A DNA stretch of 64,000 nucleotides, from the NCBI GenBank assembly GCA_945829235.1, contig CALZUA010000001.1, positions 186,001 through 250,000 on the forward strand, written 5' to 3'. Shown here one piece after another: positions 51,742 through 59,570 of this stretch. The notes beneath the pieces are model-generated. The model was given only the letters and a program-made list of their open reading frames with translations, did no database searches and was not told the DNA's origin. Both the position numbers and the translations under genes were made by a program. Positions within the stretch are counted from its first letter, which is position 1, and each line of letters starts with the position of its first letter. The stretch comes from an uncultured Clostridia bacterium (GTDB lineage: Bacteria > Bacillota > Clostridia > Oscillospirales > Ruminococcaceae).

Positions 51742-53759
51742 ATTATTTCGAGTGACATTTGGATTATTATCAGGGCGTCCTTTGGGTTGATAACTTTGTC
51801 GTTGTTAACATCACAAAACTCGGGGTTCGCGCCTTTCTCCATTTCCAAAAAATGCTTGAGCACGGCAAGAGAGTCATTTGCGTTCAGGATACCGTCGTTG
51901 TTCATATCACCGGGAAGGTCGCTAAACTCGCAGAGCATTACGATATAATCGGCTTTTTCGGAAACCTTTGAGAGAGTTGCTTTCCCGTTTTTGTCAAGCT
52001 TTGCACAAGCAACAAATTTTTTCTCACCGTTATCGTTCTTGTAGAGGTTTGCAAATTTACCTGCGTGAGAAGCATCAAAAGTTAGTTCAAGCCCTTTGGC
52101 GGTGAACGCTTCGTTCGTCTTGAAGGAAGCTCCGTTGACACCGCGCAAGCCGTCAACCTTGAGATTTTCGACAATGTTGAATTCAGCGGTAACCGTGCCG
52201 GTATACAGACCTTTTCCCGTAATTGTAGCGGTTGCCGTTCCGATTTCCATATTGTTTGTGTAATCAACGGTATAGTCCACGCCGTTTTTCAGCGTGTATC
52301 TTCCGTCTTTCAGCGTAACAGCGGGTTTCACGAGTTTTCCCGAATAAACTTGGTCGGCGATTTTTGTCAGCATTGTCGAGGAAAGACTTATCGGCAAATC
52401 ATCGCTCTGCTCGATAACACCGCCTGTTGTCATATCATTGGAAACGAGCGTGTACTTTCCGCTGGGACGGTAAAATGTAAGCGGATTTGCACCCTCTCCG
52501 TTTGGAGTTTTGCGAAGCAGAATTGCCGAGAACCATTCCTTAGTTTCCTCTTCATATCCATATTTTTCCGAATTATGAACCATATCTATCATAGAACCAT
52601 CTATTTCATTTGTTTCGGTTTCTATTCCGTGCATAATTTCATGCACCATTGTACTTTCGTCAAACTCGCCTTCATGATAAGAAAAAGCACAACCTCCATT
52701 GCAGGAAATCTCACAAATGTTGATGCCCTTGTATTTATTTCCGCCAAGTCCCCACCAACTGCCTATTTCAGCCAAGGGAGCAAAAACGATTATTTGCTGA
52801 TAAGTCTTTTGCGCGATGTATTTGTCAAGCACTTTTGAAACACATTCAGCGTCAAAATTTAGGCAAAAGCTATTAAATTCTATCACCTCGCCGTTATAAG
52901 AGGATGTGCTGTTATATACCTCAACTTCTGTTACAGGCTCATCAACAGTAACAAAGTCGATATCTCTGATGTTAATATTACCTTCGGACATTTCAGACAT
53001 GGAGGTTTTCAGGTTGTTTGTAACAGCCTTAACCGCTTCATAATCTTCGTCTGATAAAGTGGTTTGATAACGCGATTTTCCGGTACCGGCAGGCTGAAAA
53101 GAAGTATCTTTCCCGTTAAAGTCTTCATAAATGTCAACGTTTTTGAAAATTACCGCAAGAACGTTCCACTGATTTGTGGTTTTTTCCTTTTCCAGCTTTA
53201 TGTCGCTGAACCAAGCCGTGCCTTTGCATTTAGACCAATAATCACCGTTCAGCAGTCTGAAGCAATATTCTTTTTTCTCGCCGCCGGTTCTAATCAAACA
53301 CTCCAGCTTTGTCCAATCATTATCGTGATACACCTCTGATTGTGTCACCCAAGTCAACTCGCCGTCAACAACAGTGTAAATATCAAGAACTGCGCCGGAG
53401 TTATAATACATCGAATCCGGCGAAAGCTCATAGCCCGAATACTTTACCATTGCGGAGAATTTGTATGTTGTATAAGGCTCAAGTTCAACTGTTTTTTCAA
53501 CACAACCGAAATCGTAATCCTCCGAATTTGTAATCTTTATAGAATATCTGCTGTCTTTGTAATATGTACCGGCATCGATGGAGATGTCGCTCGTTTCATT
53601 CCAGCCGATATATTTCTGATATGTATCATCTTCCCAGCCCACATACCAAACATCTCTTGGACTTTGTGCAAAGGCAGACGCGCCTGTTGTCAACAGCACG
53701 GAAAGTGCCAAAATCATTGCCGCAAACAGCGACAAAACATTTTTTATTTTTCGTTTCAT
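51738..53759 (-). CDS. Secreted dockerin-bearing zinc metalloprotease
   Basis: A 673-residue secreted protein. Its signal peptide ends near AFAQS (about residue 32). A carbohydrate-binding-module-like jelly roll follows (about 35-190: TYKFSAMVKYSGYE). The metallopeptidase domain carries HEIMHGIETE (HExxH zinc motif) and Cys-rich CEISCNGGCAFSYHEG just before. A small beta domain of the type LKDGRYTLKNGVDYTVDY comes next. Last are a pre-dockerin module like that of the 47-51 kb protein and a type I dockerin (DMNNDGILNANDSLAVL; DVNNDKVINPKDALIII). The ATG at 53759 follows GGAGGAAC. It probably digests protein while docked on a scaffoldin. It faces the other dockerin gene tail to tail. Confidence 0.85.
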   Translation of the reverse strand: MKRKIKNVLSLFAAMILALSVLLTTGASAFAQSPRDVWYVGWEDDTYQKYIGWNETSDISIDAGTYYKDSRYSIKITNSEDYDFGCVEKTVELEPYTTYKFSAMVKYSGYELSPDSMYYNSGAVLDIYTVVDGELTWVTQSEVYHDNDWTKLECLIRTGGEKKEYCFRLLNGDYWSKCKGTAWFSDIKLEKEKTTNQWNVLAVIFKNVDIYEDFNGKDTSFQPAGTGKSRYQTTLSDEDYEAVKAVTNNLKTSMSEMSEGNINIRDIDFVTVDEPVTEVEVYNSTSSYNGEVIEFNSFCLNFDAECVSKVLDKYIAQKTYQQIIVFAPLAEIGSWWGLGGNKYKGINICEISCNGGCAFSYHEGEFDESTMVHEIMHGIETETNEIDGSMIDMVHNSEKYGYEEETKEWFSAILLRKTPNGEGANPLTFYRPSGKYTLVSNDMTTGGVIEQSDDLPISLSSTMLTKIADQVYSGKLVKPAVTLKDGRYTLKNGVDYTVDYTNNMEIGTATATITGKGLYTGTVTAEFNIVENLKVDGLRGVNGASFKTNEAFTAKGLELTFDASHAGKFANLYKNDNGEKKFVACAKLDKNGKATLSKVSEKADYIVMLCEFSDLPGDMNNDGILNANDSLAVLKHFLEMEKGANPEFCDVNNDKVINPKDALIIIQMSLEII

Positions 53760-53808
53760 AAAAGTTCCTCCACAATACAATTCAAATGAACGTATATGTT
53801 ACCACATT

Positions 53809-53837
53809 ATTATATCAGATAAATATTGCAAATTCAA
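53809..53837 (-). promoter_or_regulatory. Promoter of the dockerin metalloprotease gene
   Basis: Minus strand: TTGAAT (53832-53837), 17 bp, TATAAT (53809-53814) with TGA before it. Confidence 0.62.
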
Positions 53838-53968
53838 TTATAAAATGCAACAAAATTTGCTGAGTGAAATAAGCAAAATAGCTAAACAGACAATATATGA
53901 ACGGATTGGGTAATGCTTGTGTATTAGCGGCGATTAAACGCTCGCGCGAATTAAAATTGAAAAATTTA

Positions 53969-53997
53969 TTGCAAAAATTGACAATTTGTGATATAAT
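53969..53997 (+). promoter_or_regulatory. Promoter of the FecR-LRR / HD-GYP / cyclase operon
   Basis: TTGCAA (53969-53974), 17 bp, TATAAT (53992-53997) with TGA before it. A TTGACA 8 bp before the -10 is too close to serve as -35. Confidence 0.62.
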
Positions 53998-54027
53998 GAA
54001 AATACAATATTTTTAAGGGAGTAATAT

Positions 54028-55269
54028 ATGAAAAATTTTCTTTCATCGACAAAAGGAAAAATAATCGCGGGAGCGGTTACGCTTGCGGTAATTGCAGGTG
54101 TTGTTGTGCTGATTATTCTGTTGAACACGGGTTACAGAAACATTCGCGTTGAGAATTTGAGCGGAACAACAAAGGTAACATCGTTAATGAGCATTTCTGA
54201 CGCGTTCAAAGGACAGAATCTGATAAGCGGCGACAAGGTTGAGGTTTTTGAAAAATCATCTTTAACGCTTGCGCTTGATTCGGACAAGCACGTTGTTGCA
54301 AACGAGCTGACGAAATTCAGCCTTGAAGCGTTCGGTGCTGAGGGAAAAGATACGAGAACGGTCATTCACCTCGAAAAAGGCACAATTTCAAATCAAATCG
54401 ACAACAAGCTGCTGCCGTCCGAGAGTTATGTCGTTGAAAGTCCGAACGCTTCGATGTCGGTTCGCGGAACGATTTTCTCGGTGAACGTATTTTTCGATAA
54501 CGAGGGGCTTTGCCATACCGTTGTTGAGGTTAATCAGGGAGTTGTTGAGTTTGCCGAAAAGGGCACTGGAAACGACGAAGTCAAGACGCTCAATGCTGGT
54601 GAAAGCGCTTCTGTTATTTCTCGCGTTATCGAGAAAGGCGATGACAATTCTAGCGTAAACAGCGGCAATAGTTCTTTCGGCATAAATTCCGGCGGCTCGG
54701 CTCAGAAATTGACTTTCGGCGATTTTGTGTACATATATAATGAAACACTCGGCGGAATTGAAATCAAAAAATACAAAGGCAATGATGAAATTGTGAGTAT
54801 TCCTTCGGAAATTAACGGGGAAAAGGTTGTGAAAATCGGAAATAGTGCGTTTTGGAAATGCGAAGTAACAAGTGTGACTATTCCGGACGGCATTACTGAA
54901 ATTGATAATTGTGCGTTTCTTGATTGCGTCAGACTTACAAGTATAGTAATTCCGGACAGCGTTACAAGAATAGGAGAAGCTGCGTTTAGTGCATGCAGAG
55001 GACTTAAAAGTATAGTAATTCCGAACAGCGTTACCCAAATAGAAAAAGGTGTGTTTAACTGCTGCGGACTTACAAGCATAACAATCCCGGACAGCGTTAC
55101 AGTAATAGAAAAGTATGCGTTTGAATCCTGTAACCAACTTCATAGTATAGTAATCCCCGACAGCGTTACAAGAATAGGAAAAGCTGCGTTTGTCAGATGC
55201 ACCGCAACAATAACATACAAAGGCAGAACCTACACTAATGACAATTATGACGATTTGTACACAGAATAA
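54028..55269 (+). CDS. Membrane-anchored FecR-LRR fusion protein
   Basis: A 413-residue envelope protein. A signal anchor spans about residues 11-33. An extracellular FecR domain follows (about 45-200: SGDKVEVFEKSSLTLALDS, VESPNASMSVRGTIFSVNV, VVEVNQGVVEF). A Ser/Gly/Asn linker (about 208-230) leads into five to six BspA-type LRR_5 repeats of 23 residues with the C-terminal motif TITYKGRTYTNDNYDDLY. FecR domains usually relay ligand signals to sigma factors, or sit with CHASE2 proteins. Here the FecR part is joined to ligand-binding-type repeats, an unusual pairing. The start follows AAGGGAG. First gene of a three-gene unit, 37 bp before the next start. Confidence 0.88.
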   Translation: MKNFLSSTKGKIIAGAVTLAVIAGVVVLIILLNTGYRNIRVENLSGTTKVTSLMSISDAFKGQNLISGDKVEVFEKSSLTLALDSDKHVVANELTKFSLEAFGAEGKDTRTVIHLEKGTISNQIDNKLLPSESYVVESPNASMSVRGTIFSVNVFFDNEGLCHTVVEVNQGVVEFAEKGTGNDEVKTLNAGESASVISRVIEKGDDNSSVNSGNSSFGINSGGSAQKLTFGDFVYIYNETLGGIEIKKYKGNDEIVSIPSEINGEKVVKIGNSAFWKCEVTSVTIPDGITEIDNCAFLDCVRLTSIVIPDSVTRIGEAAFSACRGLKSIVIPNSVTQIEKGVFNCCGLTSITIPDSVTVIEKYAFESCNQLHSIVIPDSVTRIGKAAFVRCTATITYKGRTYTNDNYDDLYTE

Positions 55270-55306
55270 CCGATTTGTTTTCGGTGAATTACAATAGGAG
55301 CGTAAA

Positions 55307-57544
55307 ATGAACTATTCAATAATCCCGCTTTCGGAAAATTTTTCGGAAACGGAAGAACTTATTCGCGAATTCGGCGCAAATCTCGAGTACAACGATTTCT
55401 TCTCGCCGGATATTTACGACAATGACGCAGAAATCGAGCGGCTGATTTCGTTTTACAAATCAATCAGCCGCGACAGGTCTGGTGACACGCTTCACGGCGC
55501 TTTTATCGGGCTTGATATATCCTCGGCGGATATTGTTCTGCGAGAGAGAAGCCGCGCGCTGTTCCGAAAGTCAATGCAGATTGCGAGGCGGCTCGGCGTA
55601 AAGGGCGTAGTTTTCCACACGGGACTTTTAGGCGGACTTAATCTGCGGAGTTTTGCGGACAGGTGGCTTGAAAAATCGAAGGGATTTCTGCGCGAGCTTG
55701 CGGGTGAATTTCCCGATACCGAAATATATATCGAAAACACTTTTGAGCAAGAACCGTATGTGTTTGAAAAGCTTGCGAAAGAGCTTGCCGATGTGAAGAA
55801 TTTCGGCTTGTGTATCGACTACGCGCACGCGTCACTCACGAAGGTTCCCGCCTCGGAATGGATAGAAACCCTCGCGCCGTACATTCGTCATATTCACGTC
55901 AACGACAACGATTTGCAGAACGATTTGCACCTTGCGGTCGGCGACGGAAAAATCGATTTTGCGCGGTTTAAATTCCTGCTTGAAAAGTACTGCCCGAACG
56001 TTTCCGTACTTGTGGAAGTCGGCAGCACGGATAAGGCAAAGCGCTCTATTGAATATCTTGAACGAGTAACTCCGTGTGAAAATCACAGTCAAAGCATTGA
56101 CGTTCTCGACAAAATTCTCGATATCGGAATAGCGCTTACAGCAGAACGCAATCCCGATAAACTGCTTGATTTGATTGTTGACACCGCAATGTCGCTGACC
56201 GAAAGCGACGGCGGAACTTTGTACATTGTCGAAGATAACGCGCTGAAATTCAGGATAGTGAAAACCCGCTCAAAGGGCGTTGATATGGGCGGAAACGGCG
56301 ATACACCCGACTTTCCCGTTATCCCGATGAACGAGGAACATATCTGCGCGTACTCGGCAATTACGGGAAAATCGATGAACATTGCCGATGTGTATAATTG
56401 CACGGAATTTGACTTTTCCGGACCTAAGCGTTTTGATTGCCTGAACGATTATCACACGCAGTCAATGGTGACAATTCCGCTACAGAATAAAAGCGGAAAT
56501 ACAATCGGCGTTTTGCAACTGATAAACGCGCAGACAAACGGAAAAATCCGCGAATTTACCGCCGAAGAAGAGCGGATAATCCACGCGCTCGGTTCGCAGA
56601 CAGCCATTGCCCTTGAAAATATGGAATATCTGCACGAGCTGAACGAGCAGATGTGGTCGTTCACCGAGGCGCTGACCGAGGCAATCGACAAGCGAACTCC
56701 CTACAATGCAAGCCACACGCGAAAGGTTGCGGAATACAGCGGAATGCTTGCGGATTATATAAATCAACTCCACGATAGGGGAGAAGAAGCCGAGTATTTC
56801 GATGAGGAACGCAGAAACCGGCTTGTAATGTCCGCGTTGCTCCACGATATCGGAAAGCTGGTTATCCCAAAATCCGTTATGAACAAGGCAACTCGGCTCG
56901 GCGATAAATTTGAAACGGTAATGAGCAGACTGCGCGAAATAAAACTACGCGCGGAGATTGCTTTTCTTAAAAACCGGATAACCGAAAGCGATTTTAATAC
57001 TGTTTCGGAGCGCGTGAAATTCTGCATTGAGTTTGTTGAAAAGGTAAATTCGGCGGGATTTATTGATGATGAAACGGAAAAGAAGCTCGGCGAAATCGCA
57101 GAATATTCGTTTGAAGACGGTGAAGAAAAAATAAAGTTTTTTACCGAAGAAGAGCTTGAAATGCTGAAAATCAAGCGCGGAACGCTTTCCGAAAACGAGC
57201 GGAAGATAATGGAGAGCCACGCGCTGATGACCGAGGAAATTCTCAAAAAGGTTCACTTTAACAGCTCGTTCAAAAACGCGGGAAAATGGGCGGCACAGCA
57301 CCACGAATGTCTGAACGGAAAAGGCTATCCTTATGGGCTGACTGCCGAGGATTTGTGCCTTGAAGTGCGTATTCTTGCGGTTTCGGATATTTGCGATGCG
57401 CTTCTTGCGACAGACCGCCCGTATAAAAAGCCGATGCCGAAAGAAAAAGCGTTTGAGATTATGCACGCAATGGCAGATGACGGAAAAATTGAGCGGCGTT
57501 TGGTTGATTATCTTGAAAATTGTCTTGATGAGAAAAATGTTTGA
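55307..57544 (+). CDS. TIM-barrel / GAF / HD-GYP fusion phosphodiesterase
   Basis: A 745-residue soluble protein. Residues about 1-255 form an endonuclease-IV/xylose-isomerase-like TIM barrel with a full set of likely metal ligands: H104 in FHTGLLGG, E143 in YIENTF, D171 and H174 in CIDYAHAS, H197 in RHIHVNDND and E237 in VLVEVGS. A GAF domain follows (about 262-440). The HD-GYP domain (about 450-745) has H513-D514 in LLHDIGK, HALMTEE, QHHE and intact GKGYP (673-675). About 95 extra residues lie between the HD pair and the next His. HD-GYP enzymes hydrolyse c-di-GMP or cGAMP. The barrel's substrate is unknown. The stop almost touches the cyclase gene. Confidence 0.9.
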   Translation: MNYSIIPLSENFSETEELIREFGANLEYNDFFSPDIYDNDAEIERLISFYKSISRDRSGDTLHGAFIGLDISSADIVLRERSRALFRKSMQIARRLGVKGVVFHTGLLGGLNLRSFADRWLEKSKGFLRELAGEFPDTEIYIENTFEQEPYVFEKLAKELADVKNFGLCIDYAHASLTKVPASEWIETLAPYIRHIHVNDNDLQNDLHLAVGDGKIDFARFKFLLEKYCPNVSVLVEVGSTDKAKRSIEYLERVTPCENHSQSIDVLDKILDIGIALTAERNPDKLLDLIVDTAMSLTESDGGTLYIVEDNALKFRIVKTRSKGVDMGGNGDTPDFPVIPMNEEHICAYSAITGKSMNIADVYNCTEFDFSGPKRFDCLNDYHTQSMVTIPLQNKSGNTIGVLQLINAQTNGKIREFTAEEERIIHALGSQTAIALENMEYLHELNEQMWSFTEALTEAIDKRTPYNASHTRKVAEYSGMLADYINQLHDRGEEAEYFDEERRNRLVMSALLHDIGKLVIPKSVMNKATRLGDKFETVMSRLREIKLRAEIAFLKNRITESDFNTVSERVKFCIEFVEKVNSAGFIDDETEKKLGEIAEYSFEDGEEKIKFFTEEELEMLKIKRGTLSENERKIMESHALMTEEILKKVHFNSSFKNAGKWAAQHHECLNGKGYPYGLTAEDLCLEVRILAVSDICDALLATDRPYKKPMPKEKAFEIMHAMADDGKIERRLVDYLENCLDEKNV

Positions 57545-57546
57545 TT

Positions 57547-59361
57547 ATGAAAAAAACAGTTAAAAAAGTCACGGAAATTATCGTTCCGCTTCTGGCAGCG
57601 CTTCTGACTGTTCTTCTTGTTGTTACGGAGCCGTTTTTCGAGCTTGATTCAATGCTCTGTGACGCAGTTTATTCGCAGATGAACGGCACAGGCGACGAGA
57701 TTGTTATCGTTGCGATAGACGAAGAAACGCTCGCGGAATACGGCGCGTTTTCGGAGTGGTCGCGCGAGCGCTGTGCACAGCTTGCGGACTTTTTGTATTT
57801 CGATGAACAGAACGAGCCGGCGGTTCTTGCTTTTGATATAGTTTTTTCGGGAGAAACGGACGAAGAAGCCGATAATCATCTTGTAAAATCGCTTTCGGGA
57901 CATAACGCGGTCACGGCGACAAATTTTGTTTATCGCGGAACAACGATATATGCGGACGGTGCTCAGAACTATGACGCGTGGAATATCGAAATGGAAGAGC
58001 GCCCGTTTGCCGCGCTTGATAATGTGGTAAATTCGGGCTTTGCGAATGCTCAGCTGTCGCGCGACGGATTTGTTCGCTCGGCTCAGCTTTGGGAGGAGTT
58101 CGCGGGCGAAAAAAGATACAGCTTTGCCGCGCAAATCTATGAGCAATATCAAAAATTGTTCGGAAAAGAAGCGGCTTTCCCGCAGACAAATTCGCGCAAT
58201 CAGGTGTTGTTCGGTTACTCGGGAAAGCCGGGTGAATTTCAGCGATTTTCGTTGAAGGACGTGCTTTCGGGGAGCGTTGATAAACGCAATTTCAAAGACA
58301 AAATCGTTATGGTTGGAGCATACGCAACGGGAATGCAGGACTCGTTCCACACTCCCGCCGACAGAGGCCGCGATATGTTTGGCGTTGAGCTGAACGCGAA
58401 TATCGTCCGTGCGCTTATGCTGGGGAAAACATCGCAGAGAGCGCCTGTTTTGGTTCACGCAGTAATTGCGGCTTTGCTTGTTTTTATTTACGTTTTCACA
58501 GCGCGGAAAATGAAAATGTATCCGGCTGTGCTCTCGGTAATCTGGCTGATAATCGCGGATATCGGCGCGGGCTTTATCCTTTCGCGATGCGGGATAACAA
58601 TAACGTTGATTTATCCGCTGATAGTTGCGGGAGTATTTGCCGCGGCGATTTTTGTTGAAAAATATATCGAGGAAACACTGCGTAAAAAGCGGATTTTGCA
58701 GGGCTTTGAAAAATATCTCGCGCCGCAGGTTATAAAACAGCTTTCAAAGGACGAGGAATACGACTTTACGCTTGGAGTTGAAAAGCGCGAGGTTTGCGTG
58801 CTGTTTGTGGATATACGCGGGTTTACAACAATGTCCGAAAAGCTGGCACCCGAAGAGGTTTCGCAAATCCTCAACGAGTTTCTCTCGGAAGTCACAAAAT
58901 GTGTTTTCCGTCACAGCGGAATGTTGGATAAGTTTATCGGTGACGCGGCAATGGCTGTTTTCAACGCGCCGACCGATCTCGAGGATTATCTTTTCAAGGC
59001 AGTGTGCGCGGCGGTTGATATAAAAAACTGCGGAGAAACTCTCGGGAAGCGCTTGCAGGAACGATACGGAAACAGCGTGAATTTCGGAATAGGGCTTAAC
59101 TGCGGCGAAGCGGTTGTCGGAAACATCGGCTGTGAAATCCGTATGGACTACACCGCAATCGGCGACACGGTAAACACCGCCGCGCGGCTCGAGGCAAAAG
59201 CCGCGGGCGGCGAAATCCTCATAAGCGAGGAACTTTACGAGCGGCTGAAGGACAGAATTGACGCTCGGTTCAAGGAAGAAACCGCGCTGAAAGGCAAGGC
59301 TCTTCCCGTGAAGGTTTACAGCGTTCTTGGCGTTAAAAACGAAGAATTTGTCGTTCGGTGA
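57547..59361 (+). CDS. CHASE2-domain class III adenylate cyclase
   Basis: A 604-residue membrane enzyme. An N-terminal segment (about 9-29) is followed by an extracellular CHASE2 sensor (about 33-300; IVIVAIDEETLAEYG, VLAFDIVFSGETDEEA, VMVGAYATGMQDSFHTP). Three membrane segments (about 303-375) lead to the cyclase domain. There, VLFVDIRGFTTMSE and FIGDAAMAVF hold the two metal Asp residues. The Lys in MLDKFIGD and the Asp in TAIGDTVNTAARLE fit adenine recognition, and Asn and Arg in NTAARLE fit transition-state binding. The catalytic set looks complete, so cAMP production is likely. The ATG at 57547 is 2 bp behind the HD-GYP stop; the ribosome site is weak, which suggests coupling. Confidence 0.92.
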   Translation: MKKTVKKVTEIIVPLLAALLTVLLVVTEPFFELDSMLCDAVYSQMNGTGDEIVIVAIDEETLAEYGAFSEWSRERCAQLADFLYFDEQNEPAVLAFDIVFSGETDEEADNHLVKSLSGHNAVTATNFVYRGTTIYADGAQNYDAWNIEMEERPFAALDNVVNSGFANAQLSRDGFVRSAQLWEEFAGEKRYSFAAQIYEQYQKLFGKEAAFPQTNSRNQVLFGYSGKPGEFQRFSLKDVLSGSVDKRNFKDKIVMVGAYATGMQDSFHTPADRGRDMFGVELNANIVRALMLGKTSQRAPVLVHAVIAALLVFIYVFTARKMKMYPAVLSVIWLIIADIGAGFILSRCGITITLIYPLIVAGVFAAAIFVEKYIEETLRKKRILQGFEKYLAPQVIKQLSKDEEYDFTLGVEKREVCVLFVDIRGFTTMSEKLAPEEVSQILNEFLSEVTKCVFRHSGMLDKFIGDAAMAVFNAPTDLEDYLFKAVCAAVDIKNCGETLGKRLQERYGNSVNFGIGLNCGEAVVGNIGCEIRMDYTAIGDTVNTAARLEAKAAGGEILISEELYERLKDRIDARFKEETALKGKALPVKVYSVLGVKNEEFVVR

Positions 59362-59424
59362 AATCGGGAAATATTCTTCAAAAACAACGAATTGTACAAA
59401 GCAATCAACACTAACTAAAATTTT

Positions 59425-59455
59425 CCCGACCGCCACGCGCGTTCGGGCATTTTAT
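59425..59455 (+). terminator. Weak hairpin after the cyclase gene
   Basis: CCCGA / TCGGG stem with a GC-rich loop followed by CATTTTA, similar to the terminator at 27708. Confidence 0.5.
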
Positions 59456-59500
59456 GGTTTGATGAAAAGTATGAAGAAACACCTGTGGTTTTATTTAATA

Positions 59501-59529
59501 TTGACAAAGTTCACAAGCTATGGTATAAT
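59501..59529 (+). promoter_or_regulatory. Promoter of the transglutaminase-like lipoprotein gene
   Basis: TTGACA (59501-59506), 17 bp, TATAAT (59524-59529) with TGG before it. Confidence 0.78.
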
Positions 59530-59570
59530 AAAAAGGCAATTTATGCTGATTTATATCGGAGGGTATGACC

